Of a stretch of DNA of 64,000 bases, positions 18,602 through 27,311 are shown piece after piece. The first letter of the stretch is position 1. The number at the start of each line of letters is the position of its first letter. Under the pieces are notes generated by a model. The model ran no database searches. It worked only from the letters and a program-made list of their open reading frames with translations, and had not been told where the DNA came from. Made by a program: the position numbers and the translations under genes. The DNA is from an uncultured Bacteroidota bacterium (GTDB lineage Bacteria; Bacteroidota; Bacteroidia; Chitinophagales; Chitinophagaceae), in NCBI GenBank assembly GCA_903887005.1, contig CAISOH010000351.1, forward strand, positions 1-64,000. The letters run 5' to 3'.

Positions 18602-19426
18602 TTATTTGTTAAAAAGAGTTTTTACCCAATATTCCATTCCAACCTGGTTAAGTGCATCGTTGCCATTTGGGCCTATTGGGATGCAGTTTGGGGCACCAGC
18701 GCAGATTTCTACGATACGGGGCACTTTGAGAGCTTCTGCGATGTTCCATGCGCTGCTCTGTGAACCAACAAATACCTTGCAGGTAGAAATAGCCTGGGCA
18801 AGTTCAAGAAAGTTGGACAAAAAAAGGCGCGGGATGTTTAATTTCCATTCTTCACAAAACTTACTGTGTTCCCGCTCCGTACCGGTAAAAATCACATTGT
18901 CGCCATACTCTTTCAAAAAAAAGTAGGACATGCGAGGGTTTTTCCATCGTTCTGTACGGTTGATTAAAATTTTGCCTGTCATTGTTTTTGAAATACCTAT
19001 CGGTATGGAAGGGAGGCGCAGCCACGGCACGGAAAGATCGCAAGCAAGGTTTGGGAAAATATAAAAAGCCCATCGCTGTATTTGCCCATAAGGCTTGTTG
19101 CAGCGGCCTTGTATAAGCAACTGATCAAAATCTGCATCCACTGGTTCTCCCTGCCAAATACGAAAGTCTTCAACATATTCCTGGGCCTGCAGCAGTGGCC
19201 GCACCATGTTAAATAGTTCTTCGTTCATTAAAACTGGCACCCCGTCTTTAAGGGTTGTGTAGATGGCGTTGTCATAGTAATGGCTCTCAGCATTCAATTG
19301 CTGGTAGATTAAAACCTTTTCGCCAGTCTCCTCAAACCGGTGCTTGAAGCCAGGGAGCGAAGCGATTAAATCGCCCGCAGCCATAGAATGACGAACTTTT
19401 AAAAAAAAACCTTCTTTACTTTCCAT
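18602..19426 (-). CDS. GT9/heptosyltransferase-like glycosyltransferase
   Basis: HSMAAGDLIASLPGFK N-terminus and LAQAISTCKVFVGSQSSAWNIAEALKVPRIVEI C-terminal nucleotide-sugar-site-like motif. Confidence 0.65.
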   Translation of the reverse strand: MESKEGFFLKVRHSMAAGDLIASLPGFKHRFEETGEKVLIYQQLNAESHYYDNAIYTTLKDGVPVLMNEELFNMVRPLLQAQEYVEDFRIWQGEPVDADFDQLLIQGRCNKPYGQIQRWAFYIFPNLACDLSVPWLRLPSIPIGISKTMTGKILINRTERWKNPRMSYFFLKEYGDNVIFTGTEREHSKFCEEWKLNIPRLFLSNFLELAQAISTCKVFVGSQSSAWNIAEALKVPRIVEICAGAPNCIPIGPNGNDALNQVGMEYWVKTLFNK

Positions 19427-19433
19427 TTGTGTT

Positions 19434-19441
19434 TATATTTG
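19434..19441 (+). promoter_or_regulatory. Bacteroidota-type -7 box
   Basis: TATATTTG upstream of 19461. Confidence 0.45.
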
Positions 19442-19460
19442 AGTATTAAAATTAAGACAC

Positions 19461-19682
19461 ATGGCACAGAGTTTTAACGCATCGGTTTATGAATTGAATG
19501 GTAACCCAATGAACGGGCAGCCTCATAACTGGGCATTTGGTTCTGGACAGGTTACGACCGTGCGCCCTTATATGGGACCAAACTATCCGTATTTGTGTTA
19601 TTCGCAAATTACAACAAGCGATGGCGAAGTATACGGATGTTCTGAACTGGTTAGCACGATTATTACAAGAATGAACACGTAA
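19461..19682 (+). CDS. Small hypothetical protein
   Basis: 73 aa ORF with upstream -7 box. Confidence 0.6.
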   Translation: MAQSFNASVYELNGNPMNGQPHNWAFGSGQVTTVRPYMGPNYPYLCYSQITTSDGEVYGCSELVSTIITRMNT

Positions 19683-19704
19683 GCTTTCCCCCCATCTTTA
19701 TACA

Positions 19705-19726
19705 AGCCGGGCTAACCCCCGGCTAT
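19705..19726. terminator. Terminator between converging genes
   Basis: AGCCGGG-CTAAC-CCCCGGCT. Confidence 0.65.
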
Positions 19727-20127
19727 TTTTGTTTGATACCGTTCCTCTCAATAAGCGGAATACCGGCATTTTGAATATCAGCCAGCTTGCTTTCGTCAAC
19801 CTTTAAATAGTCCACCCTGAGCTTGTAAAGAGCAGCATTAAGCTTTTCTGATTTCTCAGTAAGCTTCATCCATTTGTCGAAATCTTTATCGTTGCTAAGG
19901 TCCAGGCCCTTGATAATTTTGGCCAGTTCATTAGCTTTTTCATTTTGGGAAAAATAAAGGGCATACATCCCATCTTGGGATAAATTCTCTATAATGGAAT
20001 TTTTGTTTATCAATTCCAAATTTAGGAAACCAATACGCTCTTGGTCGGTGATGCAGTCTTCGTAAGTTTTAATTACCCTTTCCTCCTGGGGTGGCTGCTC
20101 AATGATTGTTTCTTTCTTTTTTGCCAT
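19723..20127 (-). CDS. Hypothetical protein
   Basis: 134 aa charged ORF. Confidence 0.55.
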   Translation of the reverse strand: MAKKKETIIEQPPQEERVIKTYEDCITDQERIGFLNLELINKNSIIENLSQDGMYALYFSQNEKANELAKIIKGLDLSNDKDFDKWMKLTEKSEKLNAALYKLRVDYLKVDESKLADIQNAGIPLIERNGIKQK

Positions 20128-20171
20128 ACCTCAAAAATAAAATATAAATTTTTACATAATGTAATTTTTTA

Positions 20172-20179
20172 TAAGTTTG
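20172..20179 (+). promoter_or_regulatory. Bacteroidota-type -7 box
   Basis: TAAGTTTG upstream of 20197. Confidence 0.4.
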
Positions 20180-20196
20180 CTGTAGAAATAGCAAAA

Positions 20197-20409
20197 ATGG
20201 AATCACATCTAACCAGTAGCGCTTTAATATTTCTTTACAATGACGATGAGTTGCAAAAGGAGATACTGCCTTTTGTTGGTTTAAAAATAAATGGCATAAA
20301 GCCAGCGATTACTCGTTCATCAAATGCTTTAACTACATATAAAGCTGTTTTGATTATTTCAAAAAAGATGGGCGTAAAGCCCGAGGAAATACTGGAGGAG
20401 TTGCCATGA
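20197..20409 (+). CDS. Small hypothetical protein
   Basis: MESHLTSSALIFLYNDDELQ...; coupled to next ORF. Confidence 0.5.
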   Translation: MESHLTSSALIFLYNDDELQKEILPFVGLKINGIKPAITRSSNALTTYKAVLIISKKMGVKPEEILEELP

Positions 20410-20591
20410 CGATGGTTGTAACTGGCTGCAAAGATTGCCCTTTTTTATTTAAAGAAATATCTTGCAAACACAAGGGAAGTCCTCGTTTTATAATAAAAAA
20501 GATAATTACTCAAAACGAAGTAGCTTTTATCACGCCCGACTGGTGCCCGCTGAAAAAAGAAAGCATCACTATTGAAATGGAAAAGAAATGA
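20406..20591 (+). CDS. Small cysteine-containing protein
   Basis: GCKDCPFLFKEISC...PDWCPLKK; overlapping ATGA coupling. Confidence 0.5.
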   Translation: MTMVVTGCKDCPFLFKEISCKHKGSPRFIIKKIITQNEVAFITPDWCPLKKESITIEMEKK

Positions 20592-20797
20592 CTGAATTAG
20601 AATTTATAGAAACGCTGCATTTGGCTTATCCATCCGAGCCAATTGAAATATCTTTTGACACTAAAGAAAAGCTATGGGTAGTTTGTTTTAATAAACAAAA
20701 CATAAAAGCCGTTACATTAGTTGGTTGTATTTACATGATAAAATCTTTGATGGCAAACTATTTTTTGCAAGAACAGATAATAAAGAATAATGCCTAA
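20588..20797 (+). CDS. Small hypothetical protein
   Basis: 69 aa, overlapping coupling. Confidence 0.45.
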   Translation: MTELEFIETLHLAYPSEPIEISFDTKEKLWVVCFNKQNIKAVTLVGCIYMIKSLMANYFLQEQIIKNNA

Positions 20798-22223
20798 AGA
20801 ACTCCCAAATATTACGATGGTTTGCGTGGACACTAAAAACCATGCGCAGGCATTAAAAGCCATAAGAAAAAGCCTGGAGCAGATTACTCCGGCCAAAACC
20901 ATATTTTTTACGGATGTCGATTTGGAGATTGAAGGGGTTGAAGTGGTTAAGATTGCCCCGCTTGCCAGCAAGGAGGAGTATTCTCGTTTTATTGTAAAAA
21001 GCCTATACAATTATTTAATCCTTGCCAATGAAGATTTTGAAGAAGAAGGGCATGTGCTTATAATTCAACACGATGGGTACGTTTTAGATGGTAGCCAATG
21101 GGATGATAAGTTTTTGGACTACGATTATATTGGGGCACCGTGGCTATACGTAGACGGGAATAATGTTGGTAATGGTGGATTTTCCCTGCGCAGCATGATG
21201 TTGATGGGAAATTTATCTTCTGATAGCAAAATTGAAATTACCCACCCCGAAGATGAAATAATTTGCAGGCTTTATAGGGCTTATTTGGAAAGATTTGGCG
21301 TTTTATTTGCGCCCGAAGAACTTGCTCATAAATTTTCCTTTGAATTAAACGAACCAATGCAGCCCACATTTGGGTTTCATGGGAACTTTCACCCGCCTTA
21401 TAAGCCCTTGGCCATAGTGCGCAGGATGGGAGCAATGGGGGATGTAATAATGACAGAACCCCTGTTAGAAACGCTTTATAATGACGGGTACAGGGTTGTT
21501 TTGGACACGCCCGAACATTTTTACAAGCTATTTGAGTTTCACCGGTTTCCCGTGGAGCATGTAAATAAAGTACGTAAGAACTTGTTTTTTGCTCCTGATG
21601 TAAAGATTATAGACTTGGATATGGTTTATGAAAATAAACCGCAGCAACCAGCCCTGCAATCCTATTATGAGGCAGCAGGCATTACGGATGGTGATTTAAG
21701 AAACAGCCGGTTAACAGGGTATTCAGACCAGCATACAAAGATGTTTAAAAAGTATGCAGTAGTGCATATTGACGATACGGACATGCCGTGGAGAAATGTT
21801 GGGGTAAACCAGGCAGAGTGGGAAAAGGTATGGATGTATTTATCCCAACAGGGTTATTTTGTGGTACAGGTGGGCAAGGGCAGCGGCAAAACATGCGGGG
21901 TTAAAATGAATACGCAATCAGAAGGTTTATTGAACTTTTTGATTTCGGGTGCAGACCTCTTTATTGGGGTGGGCAGTGCCCCACTGCATATTGCCGTTGC
22001 CCTAAATGTCAAAAGTGTTGGATTTTTTGGTAGCGTTAATCCTGAACTGCGGTATTACGATTTCGGGCGGTTACAGGTATTGCAGGGGGAGTGCCCACGG
22101 CAAAACTGCTACCATGAAAAGGTGGGCGTAAGAGGACAGGAGTGCTCGATGGGCGATGTAATACCCCGATGCACACAGCATACGGCAGAACAAATTATTG
22201 AAGCAATAAACGAGTTGATATGA
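20790..22223 (+). CDS. DUF5672-like glycosyltransferase domain fused to a GT9 (heptosyltransferase-like) domain
   Basis: N-term VLIIQHDGYVLDGSQWDDKFLDYDYIGAPWLY...NGGFSLRS; C-term LAIVRRMGAMGDVIMTEPLLETL...LISGADLFIGVGSAPLHIAVALNVKSVGFFGS. Confidence 0.8.
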   Translation: MPKELPNITMVCVDTKNHAQALKAIRKSLEQITPAKTIFFTDVDLEIEGVEVVKIAPLASKEEYSRFIVKSLYNYLILANEDFEEEGHVLIIQHDGYVLDGSQWDDKFLDYDYIGAPWLYVDGNNVGNGGFSLRSMMLMGNLSSDSKIEITHPEDEIICRLYRAYLERFGVLFAPEELAHKFSFELNEPMQPTFGFHGNFHPPYKPLAIVRRMGAMGDVIMTEPLLETLYNDGYRVVLDTPEHFYKLFEFHRFPVEHVNKVRKNLFFAPDVKIIDLDMVYENKPQQPALQSYYEAAGITDGDLRNSRLTGYSDQHTKMFKKYAVVHIDDTDMPWRNVGVNQAEWEKVWMYLSQQGYFVVQVGKGSGKTCGVKMNTQSEGLLNFLISGADLFIGVGSAPLHIAVALNVKSVGFFGSVNPELRYYDFGRLQVLQGECPRQNCYHEKVGVRGQECSMGDVIPRCTQHTAEQIIEAINELI

Positions 22224-22810
22224 CAATTACCTTCCCCGATGTACATGGGTGCGATGAAGTTTACATGGATTGCCTTGAATTGCTGACCGGTACAAATCGC
22301 AAGTCTATGATAGACCTGGGGTGCAATTTAGCCCCTCACACACGAAAACTTGGCTTTAAGGAAAAGCTTTATGTGGATGTTCTTTACAGGGATATTCAGG
22401 AGGAGCAACCATATTTCTTGCAGGCTGATATTTTAAATATGCCAAAAGAAATAGCAGTGGAAAGGGATGCGAGTTTTTGCTTGGACTGCATAGAGCATAT
22501 CTCAAAATCCGCAGGATGGGATTTGCTTTACTGGATGCGAATATTTTCTAAAAGGCAAATATTATTCACTCCGTTAGACGAGTGGATGATGACAACTGAC
22601 GACAATAAAGACCCCGAAGCTCACAGGAGTTTATGGCGGCCGGAGGAGTTACCGGATTATTGGTTTAAAATTGTTTTTCCAGTGTATCATCCTACTTTAA
22701 ACATAGGAGCCCATTTTTTTGCCGGTGGGATTTCATTGCAAGAGCAGGAGCAAATAGCAACAATTTTATCTAAAAAAGGTTGGGCAACTAATAGGGAGGT
22801 TAAGCCATGA
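22220..22810 (+). CDS. Class I SAM-dependent methyltransferase-like protein
   Basis: MIDLGCNLAPHTRKLG...LCLDCIEHISKSAGWDLL-type layout. Confidence 0.6.
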   Translation: MTITFPDVHGCDEVYMDCLELLTGTNRKSMIDLGCNLAPHTRKLGFKEKLYVDVLYRDIQEEQPYFLQADILNMPKEIAVERDASFCLDCIEHISKSAGWDLLYWMRIFSKRQILFTPLDEWMMTTDDNKDPEAHRSLWRPEELPDYWFKIVFPVYHPTLNIGAHFFAGGISLQEQEQIATILSKKGWATNREVKP

Positions 22811-23574
22811 CACAAAAATTAGCCGGAACAACATTTGTATACAGGGGCCTTAGCCTTGACTACTGCTTTATCGAAACAATTAAGTGCCTGGCTGAGTGTA
22901 CCGATAAGGTATTTATAATGGCAGGGGGCGATGATGGCACCTACGAAACAATTGTTGATACAAAGTTTGACGGCCACATTTTCGTAAGGCGAATATTGCA
23001 GGACGAGTGGGATGCGCAGAAAGGCCGCGAAAAGCTGGCTTATTTTCAAAACCTTTCCATAAGGCAGGCGCAGCGGGAAGGTTATGGGTGGAATTTCTTG
23101 CTGCAGGCAGATGAAATACTTCATGAGGAGTGCTACGGTGTGCTACGGCAGGCCACGGAGAAAGACAATGAGGCATACTATGCAAAGCGCATAAACCTTT
23201 GGGGGAGCCCTTATACAGCCTTAAATGTGCCGGAAAGCAGAAGCCCGGTGGGAACAAGGATAATAAGGGTAGGCCGAAGCTTTTACCCCAGTGTAGACGA
23301 TGGGGAAAGTTTGCTGGCCGTGGCCAGTGAGGAGTTTATGCACAACCTCCGAATTTACCACATGGGGTTTGTAAGGGAGAAGCACAAGCACCTGGTTAAG
23401 ATAAAGCACATACAGGAAGATGTGTTTGGATTTGAAAAGGCTGACAGCCGGATTGATAACATGACAGGGGGGTTTTCGCCCTGGGTGATGTTTGATAAAT
23501 CGGATGTTTCTCCAATTGAAGAACCTTTACCAAAAATCATAACATCATGGGCGAAGGAGAGAGCAAACCAATAG
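22807..23574 (+). CDS. GT2-like glycosyltransferase
   Basis: AGTTFVYRGLSLDYCFIETIKCLAECTDKVFIMAGGDDGT...NFLLQADEILHEE. Confidence 0.6.
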   Translation: MTQKLAGTTFVYRGLSLDYCFIETIKCLAECTDKVFIMAGGDDGTYETIVDTKFDGHIFVRRILQDEWDAQKGREKLAYFQNLSIRQAQREGYGWNFLLQADEILHEECYGVLRQATEKDNEAYYAKRINLWGSPYTALNVPESRSPVGTRIIRVGRSFYPSVDDGESLLAVASEEFMHNLRIYHMGFVREKHKHLVKIKHIQEDVFGFEKADSRIDNMTGGFSPWVMFDKSDVSPIEEPLPKIITSWAKERANQ

Positions 23575-23711
23575 AGCAGAAGAACGTGCCGGTGAGAGGC
23601 CCTATTGGGAAGGAATGGCAGAATGGCACCAAAACGATTACCGGCCAGTACCCCAACCGAAAAGAACGAAGGGCTGCAAAAAAGAAAAAAAATGACACCA
23701 CTCCGCGATAG
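23547..23711 (+). CDS. Small basic protein overlapping the GroES-like start
   Basis: MGEGESKPIEQKNVPVRGPIGKEWQNGTKTITGQYPNRKERRAAKKKKNDTTPR. Confidence 0.4.
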   Translation: MGEGESKPIEQKNVPVRGPIGKEWQNGTKTITGQYPNRKERRAAKKKKNDTTPR

Positions 23712-24657
23712 AATATTAATTGAAAGCCTGCTTGACCAAAAGCAGGCATTTTACTTTGCAGATGGCATGAAGTTCCACTTGGTGCCAAACAGGCATTTGT
23801 ACGAACAGAACAGCAGGGAAACAATGCCGGTGGTGGCAAAAGTATTACAGGCGGGAGCAGGGGTGCCTGAAAGTATTATTGGGCAATACGTAGTGCTGCA
23901 TCACAACACAGTATTTGACCCCGAATTTCATATTCAAGCGCATGAAGGCATAAGCCAGTCGGTGATACCGTACGACAAATGGGTGATGGGATGGATAGAT
24001 GAAAAAGGAGATTTGCAGCCCTTAAATGGCAACATAATCTGCGAAAGAATACCTGAGCATATTGATAGCGTTTTTGAGGTTCCAGAGGCAGCAAGAAAGA
24101 CCTGCGTTAATTTAATGAAGGTATTGCGCAGCAGCAGCCCAGAGGCCAAAGAAGGGCATGCTATAATCGTTTACAAGCATTCGGATTATGAAGTGGTTTA
24201 CATGTGGGGAACGGAGGAGAAGCGGGCAATAGTGGTTAAGGGAGGGGATATGCTTGGGTGGTATGATAAAAATTGCTTTGGAAAAAGAATAGAAAGCAAA
24301 AGAGTATTTGAAGACGGGGAAAATGTTTTTGTATTTAATCACGAAGCTATTAATAATCAAATAAATCGCATAAATAGTATGAAGCCTTTAAAAGACAGGG
24401 TAATTATTAAACCTGACGAATCGCCTGAGAAAATAGGCGAATTTATATTGCCATCCGCAGCGCAGCCCAAACCATTAAGGGGAGTGGTGGTAGCGGTAGG
24501 CCCAGGTAGCACGGCCAAAGATACTGGGGTATTCATCCCCACTGAGCTAAAGGCAGGGGAAGTGGTGTTTTTTGGGAAAAACGCGGGCACGGAAGTTGAG
24601 ATTGAGGGAGAAAAGTACCGCGTGATGTTTGAGGCTGAATGTTTATTAACCCTTTAA
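23692..24657 (+). CDS. GroES-like co-chaperonin with three apparent Cpn10 modules
   Basis: C-terminal MKPLKDRVIIKPDESPEKIGEFILPSAAQ...RGVVVAVGPG...LKAGEVVFFGKNAGTEVEIEGEKYRVMFEAECLLTL is GroES; earlier PLRDRILIE and PLNGNIICERI starts look like diverged modules. Confidence 0.85.
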   Translation: MTPLRDRILIESLLDQKQAFYFADGMKFHLVPNRHLYEQNSRETMPVVAKVLQAGAGVPESIIGQYVVLHHNTVFDPEFHIQAHEGISQSVIPYDKWVMGWIDEKGDLQPLNGNIICERIPEHIDSVFEVPEAARKTCVNLMKVLRSSSPEAKEGHAIIVYKHSDYEVVYMWGTEEKRAIVVKGGDMLGWYDKNCFGKRIESKRVFEDGENVFVFNHEAINNQINRINSMKPLKDRVIIKPDESPEKIGEFILPSAAQPKPLRGVVVAVGPGSTAKDTGVFIPTELKAGEVVFFGKNAGTEVEIEGEKYRVMFEAECLLTL

Positions 24658-24666
24658 AAAATAGCT

Positions 24667-25383
24667 ATGCCCATAAGTTTTAAAAAAGTAGAATCAAGGA
24701 TTTTTGAATTTTTTACAAGAAACAAACGGACTTACGAACGAAAAGATTGGATTTCTTTTTACAGAGGGTGGGAGGGTATATGTTTTATGATTTATCCTGC
24801 CAGTTATTTTGATAATCGCTGGGGATTTACAATTTCTTTGGGATGGGGAAAACTGTATGTTCATTTCCCCATATACAGCAAGTATGATGAATGCGACCCG
24901 CCACGTTATGGGTTTTATTATTTTGAAAATGCTTTTTGGTTGTGTTTAGGTAGCAAAATAAAATCTTTTCACATGCCTTGGCATTTGGAATGGGTAAGAA
25001 CAAGTTGCTTACTGGCAGATGAAAAAACATGGGAGCATGAAGTAAAAGGAGATAGGGGTAAAAACTTTTGGGACAATGAAAAGTGGGGCAACAAGCTATT
25101 TAGCCAAACATGGCCATATAAATATGTTTTAAAAAGCGGAGCAATTCAAAACGTAAATGCTACTATACGAGTAGAGGAAAGAGAATGGCGAAGAAATTGG
25201 CTTATGTGGACTAAGGCATTTAGACTTGTTCGCCGTAGTATAAATATAGATTTTGACGGAGAAGTAGGGGAGCGGGCAGGTAGCTGGAAGGGCGGTACTA
25301 CTGGTTGTGGATATGACCTAAAACCAAATGAAACTCCTTCTGAATGTTTATTTAGGATGGAGCGTGAGAGAAAATTTGATTAA
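24667..25383 (+). CDS. Conserved phage hypothetical protein
   Basis: 238 aa; ...REWRRNWLMWTKAFRLVRRSINIDFDGEVGERAGSWKGGTTGCGYDLKPNETPSECLFRMERERKFD. Confidence 0.7.
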   Translation: MPISFKKVESRIFEFFTRNKRTYERKDWISFYRGWEGICFMIYPASYFDNRWGFTISLGWGKLYVHFPIYSKYDECDPPRYGFYYFENAFWLCLGSKIKSFHMPWHLEWVRTSCLLADEKTWEHEVKGDRGKNFWDNEKWGNKLFSQTWPYKYVLKSGAIQNVNATIRVEEREWRRNWLMWTKAFRLVRRSINIDFDGEVGERAGSWKGGTTGCGYDLKPNETPSECLFRMERERKFD

Positions 25384-25405
25384 CACTTTAAAATAACAAT
25401 TGAAT

Positions 25406-26998
25406 ATGGCAAAAAAGATTATTTACGGGGAAGAAAGTCGTAAGTTTTTAAAAGACGGGGTTGATACCGTTGTTAATGCAGTAAAGGTAACCTTAGGTCC
25501 TAAAGGCCGCAATGTGGCAATTAAAGAAAACGGCATGATGCCTTTCTGGACAAAGGACGGAGTTACAGTTGCCCGCCATTGCCGTATAGGCGACCCGTTG
25601 TTGATTACAGGGGCAGAAGCGATTATTGACCTTGCGATGAAGCAGCTTATGGATGTGGGCGATTCTACTACAACCACATGCGTACTGGCGCAGGCTATTA
25701 TTGAAGAAGGTATGAAGTTAATTGAAGCAGGCGCAAACCCATTACAGTTGCAAAGGGAAATAAACGAAGCTGTTGCTTCCGTGGTAAAACACATTGAAAG
25801 TCTGGCCATCCCTGTAAGCGGGGATATGCTGGAGCATGTGGCCACAATAGCCGCCAACAACGATAATGCCATTGGCAAGCTGGTGGCCGAGGCTTTTAAC
25901 AAGATTGGCAAAGAAGGAGTAGTAACACTGGTGGAAAGCCATACAGCCCAAACAAGGATTGAAGTTGTGCAGGGCATGCAGTTTAACCGTGGGTATCTCA
26001 CTCCATTCTGCGTAAACAACCCGGCCAAAATGAACTGCGAGCTGGACAATGTAAAGATTTTCATCTACGACAAAGTAATTAGCCAGGCAAAAGAGTTATT
26101 TGGGGTAATGAGTTTAGGCATACAAGGCGTAAATCAGGGATGCTCTTTGCTAATGATTGTTTCGGGTTTGGAAGGGGAGGCTATGGGCGCTTTTACTTCA
26201 AACAAAGTAAAAACACCGGGACTGCCTGTTTGTATTGTAGAGTGCCCTGAAATGAGGGATAGCCCAGACAGGGAACAAGTGCTAATGGACATTTCCATTT
26301 TAACCAATGCCATGATAATTGGCGATTTACACGGGGAGGCAATAGCGGCAATTAACCCAACCCAATTAGGTGGTGCCGCAAAAGTTACCGTAACGGAAAG
26401 CACAACAGCGATTATTGGTGGCCAGGGCGATAAAAAACTGGTTGATAAAAGGCTGATGGAGTTACGTACGCAGGCCGGTAATGCTACTGGCATAAAGCTG
26501 CAAGGGCTGGAAACAAGGATAGCCCGGTTAAGCAGCGGGGTGGCGGTGATGTACGTGGGCGGCAATAGCCAGGTAGAGATGAAGGAGCGCAAAGACCGCT
26601 GCGATGATGCTATAAGGGCTACAAAGGCCGCTTTGCAGGAGGGGATAGTGGCCGGTGGCGGGATCTGCTTGTTTAAGGAAATGGAAAGGATTGGCGACAA
26701 AAACGATTTAACACAAGGGGAAGAATTACTGGTACAGGTTTTAGCCTCTCCTTTAGAGCAGATATGTTTAAATGCAGGCATAGACCCGCAGGCAGTTTTG
26801 AGCAGGCTATTTGATACTTCTCCAAAAGAGGGGTATAACGCCGCCACAGGGGAATTTGTAGACATGGTTGAAGCAGGCATTATTGATCCCGCTAAAGTGG
26901 TAAGATGTGCCTTGCAAAACGCGGCCAGCATAGCGGGGATGCTGTTAACCAGTGAGTGCTTGATGGTGGAAATTCCCGAAGAACCTGTAAATCGTTAA
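25406..26998 (+). CDS. groEL: Phage-encoded GroEL chaperonin
   Basis: VNAVKVTLGPKGRNVAIKEN, KDGVTVARHC, VGDSTTTTCVLAQAII, VVTLVESHTAQTRIEVVQGMQFNRGYLTPFCVNN. Confidence 0.97.
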   Translation: MAKKIIYGEESRKFLKDGVDTVVNAVKVTLGPKGRNVAIKENGMMPFWTKDGVTVARHCRIGDPLLITGAEAIIDLAMKQLMDVGDSTTTTCVLAQAIIEEGMKLIEAGANPLQLQREINEAVASVVKHIESLAIPVSGDMLEHVATIAANNDNAIGKLVAEAFNKIGKEGVVTLVESHTAQTRIEVVQGMQFNRGYLTPFCVNNPAKMNCELDNVKIFIYDKVISQAKELFGVMSLGIQGVNQGCSLLMIVSGLEGEAMGAFTSNKVKTPGLPVCIVECPEMRDSPDREQVLMDISILTNAMIIGDLHGEAIAAINPTQLGGAAKVTVTESTTAIIGGQGDKKLVDKRLMELRTQAGNATGIKLQGLETRIARLSSGVAVMYVGGNSQVEMKERKDRCDDAIRATKAALQEGIVAGGGICLFKEMERIGDKNDLTQGEELLVQVLASPLEQICLNAGIDPQAVLSRLFDTSPKEGYNAATGEFVDMVEAGIIDPAKVVRCALQNAASIAGMLLTSECLMVEIPEEPVNR

Positions 26999-27011
26999 AA
27001 CAAAATACAGT

Positions 27012-27248
27012 ATGAAAAAAGCACTGATACTTGCTTTAGTCCTGCTTGCTTTTGGGTTCAGGGCACCCGAAACGCACAAAAAGTTAAATGCCCAAACGGT
27101 AGCCAACATGCAGGCGTACATAGCAGAAATGCAGAAATACCTTGCAGAAAAGCCGTACAAGGAAGTGGCCGGGCTAATAGATTACGGAGCATTTGTTAGC
27201 GTTCAAATTGACCATGATTTAAAGGAAGACTCTACCGGCAGGAAGTAA
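27012..27248 (+). CDS. Small protein with N-terminal hydrophobic segment
   Basis: MKKALILALVLLAFGFRAPET... Confidence 0.5.
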   Translation: MKKALILALVLLAFGFRAPETHKKLNAQTVANMQAYIAEMQKYLAEKPYKEVAGLIDYGAFVSVQIDHDLKEDSTGRK

Positions 27249-27271
27249 AAACAGGTAATCGTTAAAAATTC

Positions 27272-27311
27272 AAGCCTTTTGGTATATTTGTTATACTAAA
27301 AGGCTTTTTTT
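27272..27311 (+). terminator. Long terminator hairpin with a -7 box at its apex
   Basis: AAGCCTTTTGGTATA-TTTGT-TATACTAAAAGGCTT + T-run; TATATTTG at 27283-27290; ATG at 27312. Confidence 0.7.
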
